Shown piece after piece: positions 15,183 to 25,513 of a DNA stretch of 64,000 nt. Origin of the DNA: an uncultured Ruminococcus sp. (lineage in GTDB: Bacteria; Bacillota; Clostridia; Oscillospirales; Acutalibacteraceae); NCBI GenBank assembly GCA_902777275.1, contig CACYTI010000002.1, positions 62,001-126,000 on the forward strand, given 5' to 3'. The notes under the pieces are model-generated. The model was given only the letters and a program-made list of their open reading frames with translations, was not told where the DNA came from and ran no database searches. Made by a program: the position numbers and the translations under genes. Position 1 is the stretch's first letter, and the number at the start of each line of letters is the position of its first letter.

Positions 15183-16955
15183 GTGGAATACCGGATTGAA
15201 GTTAAGGAGCTGCTGATAGTCGATGATAAAATGACCCTTACGATTTTGGGCACTGTTACCGACGAGGCTATCAATTCCCACTTTGTTTCAAAACCAAAGC
15301 TTACCTTATATTTTACAAACGGAAAAGAAGACAGGCGGATTCCCTTTGTGTTGTCAAACGTGATACATACCGAAGGAAAATGCTATTTTTCGGGTCGATA
15401 TACCTACAGGCTTGACCTGCTGTTCTGGAAAACCCGCGCGGATTACCTTCCGTTTGATATGTATTTCAATTTTGGTTTTGTTGATTTTTATGAGGAGAAA
15501 ATACGCATCAACATGGAGCCCGAGCTGTTCTGTGCCGAAAGCAGAATGTTCAGGTTCGTAAACAGAGGCAGCCGCTATTCCTTTATACCGGACAAACGGG
15601 CGATCCTTCAATCGCCGCTCAGAAGATTTTTTGTGAAATTTTTCCATGGAGTGGTAAAATTCATCGAATATATCATCGCGATCGCGATGTTCCCGCTGTT
15701 TGTCATCGAGTCGATCCTCCACTTTACGGGCGTTCTGCGTATGCCGGCGCGCTTCAACGACGAAAGCAAGCCGATGCGGTTTTTCGCGTTTGTGTTCTGG
15801 CGATTTTCAAATACCGCGAACTGCAAGGTGTCGATGTGGACATTTAAGCGGTGGGTGTTTAAAAGATTTTACGGCTTCTTTAAGCTGTTCAAGGTAAAGA
15901 AGAACAAAATCACTTTTATTTCGCTGAGAAGAACCGACATTTCGGGCAACTTTGCCTTTATATATGATAAAATCAAGGACGACAAAAGCCTTGACCTTCA
16001 CTTTATACTCAACGAGCATACAGTGTCTTACATGACCTTAAAAGAAATAATTGATTTCACAAAATCCTGCGCCACAAGCAAGATAGTTGTGCTTGACGAG
16101 TTCACGCCGATGATCCACTACATCGACCTCAAAAAGGAAACCAAGCTGTTCCAGCTTTGGCACGCCTGCGGAGCCTTCAAGACCTTCGGGTTCACGCGGC
16201 TTTCCAAACCAAAGGGCTCGCCGCAGACCACGCGCAACCACAGAAGCTACGATTACGTTACCGTAAGCTCGACCTTCTGCAAAAAATGCCACTCTGAGGG
16301 CTTCGGTATATCTACCGACAACGTTGTTGCAACGGGGATCCCGAGAACCGATGTGTTCTTTGACGAGGATTACAAAACCGAAGCGAGATACAAATTCTTT
16401 GAGGCGCACCCCGAGTTTATGGGCAAGCGGATAATACTTTTCGCCCCGACCTTCAGGGGAAACGTAAAGGAAACCGCGTTTTATCCCACCGAGATGTTTG
16501 ACATTGCAAGGGTTTGCAGGAGCATTCCCGACGACTACGCGATAATCGTCAAGCACCATCCATTTGTAAACGATGTTCAGCCTATTCCCGAGGAGCTTTC
16601 GGACAGAGTTATCGACCTCTCAGAGGATACCGAGCTTAATGACCTGCTGTTTATCACTGATGTGATAATCACCGACTATTCATCGTTGGTGTTCGAGGCG
16701 TCGCTGCTCTTCATCCCGATGATCTTCTATGCCTTCGATTTGGAGAAGTATATAAACAGCCGCGATTTCTACTTTGATTTCAAAAAGTACGTCCCCGGCA
16801 AAATAGCTTATTCGCTCGACGATATCATAAATGCGATCAATAACAAGGATTTCTGTACTGAGAAGATAGGTCCGTTTGCCGATATGTTCTTTGATTACCG
16901 CGACGGAAAGTCAACCGACAGAGTCGTAAAGCTTTTGTACGATAATTTGGTATAA
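15183..16955 (+). CDS. CDP-glycerol/CDP-ribitol phosphotransferase family protein (TagF/TarL-like)
   Basis: The 590-residue protein has an N-terminal all-beta-like region (1-135), a basic stretch with a hydrophobic patch near residues 150-180 suited to membrane attachment, and a C-terminal GT-B-like alditol-phosphotransferase domain. The latter shows the family marks HACGAFKTFG, GIPRTDVFFD, the KHHPF histidine pair and IITDYSSLVFEA. Such enzymes build glycerol- or ribitol-phosphate polymers on a lipid carrier at the inner membrane face. The start is a GTG behind TTGGGGTG. It is the last gene of the tarIJL-like module. Whether it is a primer or polymerase enzyme is not decidable from sequence. 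Confidence 0.88.
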   Translation: MEYRIEVKELLIVDDKMTLTILGTVTDEAINSHFVSKPKLTLYFTNGKEDRRIPFVLSNVIHTEGKCYFSGRYTYRLDLLFWKTRADYLPFDMYFNFGFVDFYEEKIRINMEPELFCAESRMFRFVNRGSRYSFIPDKRAILQSPLRRFFVKFFHGVVKFIEYIIAIAMFPLFVIESILHFTGVLRMPARFNDESKPMRFFAFVFWRFSNTANCKVSMWTFKRWVFKRFYGFFKLFKVKKNKITFISLRRTDISGNFAFIYDKIKDDKSLDLHFILNEHTVSYMTLKEIIDFTKSCATSKIVVLDEFTPMIHYIDLKKETKLFQLWHACGAFKTFGFTRLSKPKGSPQTTRNHRSYDYVTVSSTFCKKCHSEGFGISTDNVVATGIPRTDVFFDEDYKTEARYKFFEAHPEFMGKRIILFAPTFRGNVKETAFYPTEMFDIARVCRSIPDDYAIIVKHHPFVNDVQPIPEELSDRVIDLSEDTELNDLLFITDVIITDYSSLVFEASLLFIPMIFYAFDLEKYINSRDFYFDFKKYVPGKIAYSLDDIINAINNKDFCTEKIGPFADMFFDYRDGKSTDRVVKLLYDNLV

Positions 16956-16979
16956 ATCAAAAATAACACAAATTAACAC

Positions 16980-17008
16980 TTGACAAAATCGGATAGCTGT
17001 ACTATAAT
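16980..17008 (+). promoter_or_regulatory. Consensus promoter of the infC-rpmI-rplT operon
   Basis: TTGACA (16980-16985), a 17-base spacer and TATAAT (17003-17008) match the vegetative consensus perfectly. Transcription should start near 17015. Confidence 0.9.
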
Positions 17009-17014
17009 AGTCAG

Positions 17015-17158
17015 GAAAATAAAGCAAAGCGGAAATGCTTTCACCTGCGGGGTATCGTCTGCGCGGGTCAATACAATGGCTGTTATGGCATAATTATGTA
17101 TTGAGTGCGGACGGAAGTATTTCTGTCCGCATTTATTATTTTGCTTTGGAGGTGCTCA
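17015..17158 (+). ncRNA. Structured infC leader with an attenuator hairpin
   Basis: About 145 bases of untranslated RNA precede infC. The last part holds a strong stem, TGCGGAC (17106-17112) with GTCCGCA (17125-17131) plus four inner pairs, followed by a U-rich ATTTATTATTTT, which looks like an intrinsic terminator inside the leader. Firmicute infC-rpmI-rplT operons are commonly controlled by ribosomal protein L20 through such a leader. I infer the same here; no exact match to a known leader consensus was made. Confidence 0.6.
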
Positions 17159-17686
17159 ATCATCGGCAAGAAAGAAAACAACACTCAAATCAACGAAGAG
17201 ATCCGTGACAAGGAACTGAGAATCATCGGCTCCGACGGTCAGCAGCTCGGTATTATGTCGGCAAGGGAAGCGCTGAATATCGCTGAACAAAAAAACCTTG
17301 ATTTGGTAAAAATCGCGCCGCAGGCAAATCCGCCCGTGTGCAAAATCATGGACTACGGCAAATATCGCTTTGAACAGGCAAAAAGAGAGAAAGAAGCAAA
17401 GAAAAATCAGCATATCGTCGAAATCAAGGAAGTAAGACTCTCCCTTAATATCGACACACACGATTTTAACACCAAGCTCAACAACGCTCTCAAGTTTATT
17501 AAGCACGGCGATAAGGTCAAGGTGTCCATCCGTTTCCGCGGACGCGAAATGGGTCATCCCGAAATCGGTCTTAATACCATGAAGCGTTTTGCAGATGCGT
17601 GCTCAGAGGTCGCGGTCGTTGAAAAACCCGCCAAGCTTGAGGGTCGCAATATGTTGATGTTTCTTGCGCCAAAGCCCAACAAGTAA
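17159..17686 (+). CDS. infC: Translation initiation factor IF-3 (probable AUC start)
   Basis: IF-3 binds the 30S subunit, keeps it apart from 50S and checks start codons. The 175-residue protein has the N-terminal INEEIRDKELRIIGSDGQQLG block, the basic linker (FEQAKREKEAKKN) and the C-terminal domain with IRFRGREMGHPE. No ATG, GTG or TTG lies at the right place: GGAGGT at 17148-17153 is followed after five bases by ATC ATC GGC. The ATC at 17159 (giving M-I-G-K-K) is chosen; ATC at 17162 is possible. A non-AUG start of this kind is a known trait of infC and lets IF-3 limit its own synthesis. The GTG at 17105 lies within the attenuator and is not a credible start. Confidence 0.92.
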   Translation: MIGKKENNTQINEEIRDKELRIIGSDGQQLGIMSAREALNIAEQKNLDLVKIAPQANPPVCKIMDYGKYRFEQAKREKEAKKNQHIVEIKEVRLSLNIDTHDFNTKLNNALKFIKHGDKVKVSIRFRGREMGHPEIGLNTMKRFADACSEVAVVEKPAKLEGRNMLMFLAPKPNK

Positions 17687-17713
17687 GTAATCAATTAAGG
17701 AGGATAATATATT

Positions 17714-17911
17714 ATGCCTAAGATCAAAACCCACAGCGGTGCCAAAAAACGTTTTAAACTTTCAAAAAACGGTAAGGTTATTCGTGCGCACGCCAATAAG
17801 AGTCACATTCTGAACAAAAAGACAAGAAAGCGCAAAAGAGGTCTGCGCCAGACTGTTGTTGCAGACGTAACAAATACTCCTCAGATCAAGCGCCTTATTC
17901 CGTATAAATAA
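17714..17911 (+). CDS. rpmI: Ribosomal protein bL35
   Basis: The 65-residue, very basic protein has the family pattern MPKIKTHSGAKKRFK and KTRKRKRGLRQ. It is part of the 50S subunit. An AGGAGG site precedes the ATG, and it sits between infC and rplT in the standard operon order. Confidence 0.97.
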   Translation: MPKIKTHSGAKKRFKLSKNGKVIRAHANKSHILNKKTRKRKRGLRQTVVADVTNTPQIKRLIPYK

Positions 17912-17961
17912 TAGGAAAACAGTCTGACAATCAATTTCAATAATATCGGAGGTAACATACA

Positions 17962-18312
17962 ATGGCACGAGTAAAAGGTGCGATGATGACTCGCAAAAGA
18001 AGAAAAAAAGTTTTAAAGCTTGCCAAGGGCTATTGGGGTGCGAAATCCAAGCATTTTAAAATGGCTAAGCAGGCTGTTATGAAGTCCGGCAACTACGCTT
18101 ATGTAGGCCGCAAGCAAAGGAAGAGAGATTTCCGCCGCCTGTGGATCACCCGTATTTCCGCCGCCTGCAAAGCAAACGGCACCAACTATTCCACGTTTAT
18201 GAACGGTCTTAAAAAGGCTGATATCGTGCTCAACCGCAAGATGCTTTCCGAGATCGCTATTTCCGATCCCGCTGCTTTCACCGAGCTGGTTGAAAAAGCA
18301 AACAACGCGTAA
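17962..18312 (+). CDS. rplT: Ribosomal protein bL20
   Basis: The 116-residue basic protein has the family blocks [27 protein letters not shown] and [14 protein letters not shown]. It binds 23S rRNA early in 50S assembly and is the usual repressor of this operon through the infC leader. The length is normal. A terminator hairpin with a short U tail follows, so downstream genes may be partly separated from it. Confidence 0.97.
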   Translation: MARVKGAMMTRKRRKKVLKLAKGYWGAKSKHFKMAKQAVMKSGNYAYVGRKQRKRDFRRLWITRISAACKANGTNYSTFMNGLKKADIVLNRKMLSEIAISDPAAFTELVEKANNA

Positions 18313-18337
18313 AAAATTATTTAAAACGGCATTTAAC

Positions 18338-18364
18338 AGCGTTTGGTTTTCCCAAACGCTTTTG
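18338..18364 (+). terminator. Terminator after rplT (weak U tail)
   Basis: AGCGTTTGG (18338-18346) pairs with CCAAACGCT (18352-18360) and is followed by TTT only, so read-through into the next genes is likely. Confidence 0.65.
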
Positions 18365-18384
18365 CTGTATTCGGAGAACGGTAT

Positions 18385-19167
18385 ATGGAAAAGCTGACAA
18401 GCAAGGATAACGCTAATATCAAAAATGCTGCCAAGATAATCAAAAGCGCCAAATTCAGAAAGCAGACGGGGCTTTTTGCCGCCGAGGGTCTTCGCGTCTG
18501 CGTTGACGCGGTTCGCAGCGGAGCCGAAATATACACTTTGTTTTTGACGGAGGAAGCGCTTGAAAAGCACGCGGCGGAATGCAGCGAACTGACCTCAGCA
18601 GCGAAAAAAACCTTTCTTATAACTCCTCAGCTCTTCGCGCGAATCAGCGACACCCAATCGCCTCAGGGCGTTATGGGCATAATAAAAACACTTGACAAAA
18701 ACTCTCTTTTTGATACAATAAACAATGGCGGAAAATTTCTTGCGCTTGATAATGTTCAGGACCCCAACAATCTCGGCACTATTTTAAGATCGGCTGAGGC
18801 GTTCGGGGTTTCGGGCGTTATTCTCTCCCGCGACTGTTGCGACGCTTTCGGACCAAAGGTGGTGAGGGGGAGTATGGGCGCGATTTTCAGGCTTCCGCTG
18901 CTTTCGGTTGACAGCCTGCCGGAATGGTTCGCGCTGCATCCGTCGCTCAATACATTCGCTGCGGTGCCCGACAGTTCCGCCGAGCCGGTTACGAAAATCT
19001 ATTTTGAGGAACCGTGTGCGGTGGTTATCGGAAACGAGGGTAACGGGATACGTCCCGAAACCGAAAAGGTCTGCAGCCGCAGGATAACAATTCCTATGAA
19101 CGGAAATGCGGAGTCGCTCAACGCCTCTGTCGCCGCCGCGATTCTCATTTGGGAAATGGTAAAGTAA
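18385..19167 (+). CDS. SpoU/TrmH-family RNA 2'-O-methyltransferase
   Basis: The 260-residue protein has an N-terminal substrate-binding domain (starting LTSKDNANIK, with FAAEGLRVC) and a C-terminal SPOUT knot domain with the three family motifs: NNLGTILRSAEAFG, IGNEGNGIR and IPMNGNAESLNASVAAAILIWE. It transfers methyl from S-adenosylmethionine to a ribose 2'-OH in rRNA or tRNA; the target is unknown. The frame opens at 18343 within the rplT terminator, but the ATG at 18385 has a GGAGAA site and matches the family N-terminus. dprA begins directly after its stop. Confidence 0.88.
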   Translation: MEKLTSKDNANIKNAAKIIKSAKFRKQTGLFAAEGLRVCVDAVRSGAEIYTLFLTEEALEKHAAECSELTSAAKKTFLITPQLFARISDTQSPQGVMGIIKTLDKNSLFDTINNGGKFLALDNVQDPNNLGTILRSAEAFGVSGVILSRDCCDAFGPKVVRGSMGAIFRLPLLSVDSLPEWFALHPSLNTFAAVPDSSAEPVTKIYFEEPCAVVIGNEGNGIRPETEKVCSRRITIPMNGNAESLNASVAAAILIWEMVK

Positions 19168-20427
19168 ATGATTTCTGCAAACGCCGCTTACTGGATCATG
19201 CTGACTCAGGCGCTCGGCTACAACAATCCAAAAATAAAAAGATTAACTGAATTGTATGAAGATATCGGCTCGTTTTTCACTGCCGGTGAAAACGAGTGGC
19301 GCTTATGCGGCATTTTTACTGTGAGAGACATGGAAAAGCTCGAAAAAATGAACCGCCGTAATGCCGACAGAGTTATTGACCGCTGCGTTCAGCTCGGCTA
19401 TTCTGTGCTGACTATCGACGACCCCGCTTATCCCGAGTGTCTTTATCATATCTACGCGCCGCCGGCGGTGCTCTATGTGAAAGGAGCCTTGCCCGATTTG
19501 GACAACCTACTGTCGGTCGGGATAGTCGGAACGCGCCGTGCCTCGCGCTTCGGCGTGGAAAACTCATACAAAATAGCCTACGCCCTTTCAAAATGCGATA
19601 CAGTTATCGTCAGCGGAGGCGCGCTCGGAGTGGACTGCGCTTCTCACAGGGGAGCCCTTGCGGCAGGTGGGGTGACCGTCTGTGTTCTCGGCTGCGGCAT
19701 CAACAGCCGTTATCTCAGAGAAAACGAAAAAATGCGTGACGCGATCACAGGCAAGGGAGCGGTCATTTCGGAATATCCGCCCGACACGGAACCGAGGGGC
19801 TTTCACTTTCCCGCGAGGAACAGGATAATAGCCGCGCTTTCCGACGGCGTGCTCATTATTGAGGCGGGCGAGAGAAGCGGATCGCTTATAACCGCCGACT
19901 TCGCACTTGAAATGGGCAAGGATGTGTTTGCCCTTATGGGAAACAACGGTCCCAAAACCGAAGGCTCAAACGGCCGCATAAAAGAAGGCAGCGCGGTTCC
20001 GATAACCGATTTTATGGATATTTTAGTTTACTACAGCCGTGCAGACGACAGCTCAGGCGGCGACAAGGTCGAACTTGAAGATATCATTTTTTCGGATATC
20101 GAGGCAGTTCCCGTAAAAAAGGGAGAGAACACGGCTGCAAAGAAAAATGACAAAGCATTTGCAAAGCCGCAGAAAAAGAGCGATGCGGTCGCAAATAAGG
20201 ATAATAAGAAAAACACCGAAACGCCGAAGCCAAAACACAGAAACGACGTAAATTTGAAGGGCGACGCCGGAATAATTTATGATTATCTCTCAGCCGAGCC
20301 CGTTCATATAGATAAAATCGCGGACGATCTGGGGTTGTCCGTCGGAAGGGTGCTCGGCATCCTTACCCTGCTTGAGGTTCAGGGACTTGTCCTTGCGCTT
20401 CAGGGCAGGAACTATGTTCTGAAATAG
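19168..20427 (+). CDS. dprA: DNA-processing protein A
   Basis: DprA loads RecA on incoming single-stranded DNA during transformation. The 419-residue protein has a short N-terminal helical domain, the Rossmann-like core with VGIVGTRRASRFG, SGGALGVDCASHRGAL, VLGCGIN and FPARNRIIAALSD, and a C-terminal winged-helix domain (about 365-419). Between core and tail there is an extra Lys/Ala/Asp-rich linker (about 290-355). It starts at the first base after the methylase stop, so the two are translationally coupled, and it precedes topA as in many Firmicutes. Natural competence of the host is not implied. Confidence 0.95.
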   Translation: MISANAAYWIMLTQALGYNNPKIKRLTELYEDIGSFFTAGENEWRLCGIFTVRDMEKLEKMNRRNADRVIDRCVQLGYSVLTIDDPAYPECLYHIYAPPAVLYVKGALPDLDNLLSVGIVGTRRASRFGVENSYKIAYALSKCDTVIVSGGALGVDCASHRGALAAGGVTVCVLGCGINSRYLRENEKMRDAITGKGAVISEYPPDTEPRGFHFPARNRIIAALSDGVLIIEAGERSGSLITADFALEMGKDVFALMGNNGPKTEGSNGRIKEGSAVPITDFMDILVYYSRADDSSGGDKVELEDIIFSDIEAVPVKKGENTAAKKNDKAFAKPQKKSDAVANKDNKKNTETPKPKHRNDVNLKGDAGIIYDYLSAEPVHIDKIADDLGLSVGRVLGILTLLEVQGLVLALQGRNYVLK

Positions 20428-20437
20428 GAGGAAATTC

Positions 20438-22527
<2,090 letters not shown>

Positions 22528-22528
<1 letters not shown>

Positions 22529-23862
22529 TGCGTATTAATGTTATCGGCGCGGGGCTTGCGGGCTGCGAGGCGGCTATGCAGATCGCGGATCGCGGAATCG
22601 GGGTCAATCTTTACGAGATGAAGCCTCAAAAGCGGACGCCCGCGCACAAAACCGATCTGTTTGGCGAGCTTGTTTGCTCCAACTCCCTTAAAGCTATGCG
22701 CGTTGAGAGCGCGGCAGGGCTGCTAAAGGAAGAAATGCGGCGGCTGAATTCATTTTTGATGAAGTGTGCCGACAAATGCCGCGTGCCTGCGGGCGGAGCG
22801 CTGGCAGTAGACCGCGATATTTTTGCCCGCCTTGTTACCGAGGGAATAGAAGCTCATCCGAATATAGAAGTTATTCACGCCGAGCTTACGGAAATCCCCG
22901 CTGACGGAATAACAATAATCGCCACGGGTCCGCTCACCTCGGACGACTTAGCTGAGGATATCGAAAAGCGTTTCGGCGGCTCGCTGTCGTTTTTTGACGC
23001 GGCTGCACCGATCGTCACCGCCGAAAGCGTAGATATGGATTACGCGTTCACCGCCTCGCGCTACGACAGGGGCGGCGACGACGATTACATCAACTGCCCG
23101 ATGAACAAGCAGGAGTACGAGACTTTTTATCAGGCTCTCATAAATGCCGAACGCGCTCCGCTGCACGACTTTGACGTGATGAACCCGAAGGTTTACGAGG
23201 GCTGTATGCCTGTTGAGGTGCTGGCTCAGCGCGGAGAAGGCACGCTTCGTTTCGGCCCGATGAAGCCCGTCGGTCTTACCGACCCGCGGACAGGCCACAG
23301 AGCATGGGCGCTGCTTCAACTGCGAAAAGAGAATGCGGCTGGAACCATGTACAACTTGGTCGGCTTCCAGACGAATCTGAAATTCCCCGAGCAAAAGCGC
23401 GTTTTCTCGCTTATTCCCGCGCTTCACAGGGCGGAGTTCGTGCGATACGGAGTTATGCACCGAAACACGTTTATTTGTTCTCCGAGGATACTTGATTCCG
23501 ACTTTTCTGTAAAAGAAAATAACAGCTTGTTTTTCGCGGGGCAGATAACGGGAGTCGAGGGCTATATGGAGAGCGCCGCCTCGGGAATAATGGCGGGGCT
23601 GAACGCCGCGCGTCGGCTTTTGGGAGAAAAGACTTTGACTCTCCCCGGCGACACAATGATCGGCGCGCTTTCAAGGTATATTTCGGACCCGAGCGTTAAA
23701 AAGTTCCAGCCCATGGGCGCGAACTTCGGCGTTTTGCCCGAGCTTGCCAAACGTCCGCGCGATAAGCGCGAGAGAGCTGCGGCGTATGCTTACAGGGCGC
23801 TCGATTCATTGGATAAATTTCTTATTGAGAATATTGGTGATTTAAATGAAAATTATAGTTGA
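22528..23862 (+). CDS. trmFO: Folate-dependent tRNA (uracil-54-C5)-methyltransferase
   Basis: TrmFO forms ribothymidine at position 54 of tRNA using methylenetetrahydrofolate and FAD. The 444-residue protein has the FAD site GAGLAGCEAA at its N-terminus, the conserved NSLKAMRVESAAGLLKEEM block, and the C-terminal FAGQITGVEGYMESAASGI. The gene follows topA as in many Firmicutes, overlapping it by one base, and overlaps plsX by 17 bases. No missing residues were noted. Confidence 0.96.
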
Positions 23863-24826
23863 CGCGTTCGGCGGAGACAACGCTCCCCTCGAAATATTAA
23901 AGGGGTGCGCCGAGGCGGTTGAAGCTCACGGTGTGGAGATCCTCCTCACAGGCAGCGAAAAAATCATAAAGGAAACCGCCGAAAAAAACAACATTTCGCT
24001 CAATAATATGGAGATAGAGGACTGCTCCGAGGTCCTGACAATGCATGACGCGGCTGACGCCGTTATAAAGGCGAAAAAGGAAAGCTCAATGGGCGTTGGC
24101 TTCAAGCTGCTCCGCGAGGGCAAGGGAGACGCTTTTATCAGCGCGGGCAACAGCGGCGCGCTGTGTGTGGGCGCGACTCTTGCCGTTAAGAGGATCAAGG
24201 GCATAAAGCGCCCCGCGTTCGCTCCCGTGCTCCCGTCCTCTACGGGTTGCTTCATGCTGCTCGACGGCGGCGCGAATGTTGATTGCCGTCCCGAAATGCT
24301 GCGCCAGTTTGCGGTCATGGGCTCCGTGTATATGCAAAAGGTTATGAAGGTTGAAAACCCGCGCGTAGGACTTGCGAACGTCGGCACCGAGGATCATAAG
24401 GGAACCGAGCTTTACCGTGAAACCTACGCTCTGCTGAAAAAAAGCGGTCTCAACTTCATCGGCAACGTCGAGGGCAGGGATATTCCCAAGGGCGCCTGCG
24501 ACGTGGTCGTTTGCGACGGATTCACGGGAAATATGATCCTCAAAACCTATGAGGGCGTTGCGTCTGTTTTGATGAACGAGATCAAGTCGATGTTTACAAG
24601 CGGTGTGAAGGGAAAGTTAGCTGCGGGTCTTATAATGAAGGATATAAAGAGTATGAAGGCGCGTTTTGACTACAACACCTACGGCGGCGCACCGATCCTC
24701 GGATCATCAAAGCCCGTTTTCAAGGCACACGGCGACTCTAAAGCCCGCACGATCAAAAATGCAATCGGTTTGTGCAGGGATTATGTGGCGGCGGACGCGA
24801 TCGGAGTAATATCATCTTCTATATAA
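23846..24826 (+). CDS. plsX: Phosphate acyltransferase PlsX
   Basis: PlsX turns acyl-ACP into acyl-phosphate, the first step of phosphatidic-acid synthesis in Gram-positive bacteria. The 326-residue protein has the family pattern DAFGGDNAPLEILKG, SAGNSGALCVGA, LDGGANVDCRPE and VVCDGFTGN. It begins within the end of trmFO behind a weak GGTGA site. The usual acpP gene between plsX and rnc is missing: rnc starts 12 bases after the stop. Confidence 0.96.
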   Translation: MKIIVDAFGGDNAPLEILKGCAEAVEAHGVEILLTGSEKIIKETAEKNNISLNNMEIEDCSEVLTMHDAADAVIKAKKESSMGVGFKLLREGKGDAFISAGNSGALCVGATLAVKRIKGIKRPAFAPVLPSSTGCFMLLDGGANVDCRPEMLRQFAVMGSVYMQKVMKVENPRVGLANVGTEDHKGTELYRETYALLKKSGLNFIGNVEGRDIPKGACDVVVCDGFTGNMILKTYEGVASVLMNEIKSMFTSGVKGKLAAGLIMKDIKSMKARFDYNTYGGAPILGSSKPVFKAHGDSKARTIKNAIGLCRDYVAADAIGVISSSI

Positions 24827-24838
24827 ACGGAGCAATTT

Positions 24839-25513
24839 ATGGAACTTGAAGATAAAATCGGTTATCATTTTAAAAACAAGGAGCTATTAAAGGAAGCGCT
24901 GACACATTCCTCATACGCTAACGAGCGCAGGGCTCAGCACGTAAAGTATAACGAGCGGCTTGAGTTTTTAGGGGACGCGGTGCTGTCTATCGTGGTCAGC
25001 GATTACATTTTCAAGCACTGCCCCGAGCTTCCCGAGGGCGATCTCACAAAGCTTCGCGCGACGCTTGTCTGCGAAAGATCGCTTTTTGAGTTCGCGGGTC
25101 AAATCAATTTGGGCAGCTATCTTCTGCTGAGCAGGGGAGAGCGTCACAACGGAGGAGCGGAGCGCCCGTCTATTGTTTCCGACGCATTCGAGGCGCTTAT
25201 CGCCGCGATCTACATCGACGGCGGTATCGAGCCCGCCTCCAGACACATTCTGAACTTTGTGATCCCCGCTATCAAAGCCGCCAAAAGAAAGCCTGTCAAG
25301 GATTACAAAACCACCTTGCAGGAGATAATTCAGAAGAATCCGGGTGAGCGTTTGGAGTATGTCCTCGTCTCGGAGAGTGGTCCCGACCACAACAAGCACT
25401 TTGTGTTTGAGGTTCACCTCAACAGTAATATTATCGGCAGGGGCGGCGGAAAAAGCAAAAAAGAAGCCGAGCAGCAGGCGGCGCGCGAGGCGTTGGAGCT
25501 GATGGGCTATTAA
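24839..25513 (+). CDS. rnc: Ribonuclease III
   Basis: RNase III cleaves double-stranded RNA in rRNA maturation and mRNA decay. The 224-residue protein has the catalytic signature ERLEFLGDAVL, the second acidic motif DAFEALIAAIYIDGG, and a C-terminal dsRNA-binding domain with GRGGGKSKKEAEQQAAREAL. Its last codons overlap the probable ATT start of the radical SAM gene, so coupled translation is likely. The order rnc-radical SAM-smc-ftsY is common in Clostridia. Confidence 0.97.
   Translation: MELEDKIGYHFKNKELLKEALTHSSYANERRAQHVKYNERLEFLGDAVLSIVVSDYIFKHCPELPEGDLTKLRATLVCERSLFEFAGQINLGSYLLLSRGERHNGGAERPSIVSDAFEALIAAIYIDGGIEPASRHILNFVIPAIKAAKRKPVKDYKTTLQEIIQKNPGERLEYVLVSESGPDHNKHFVFEVHLNSNIIGRGGGKSKKEAEQQAAREALELMGY

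Noticed and set aside
17105-17158. GTG-started N-terminal extension of IF-3
   Set aside because: It would be translated from inside the attenuator hairpin; the ribosome site GGAGGT points to the ATC codons at 17159/17162 and to the normal IF-3 N-terminus.
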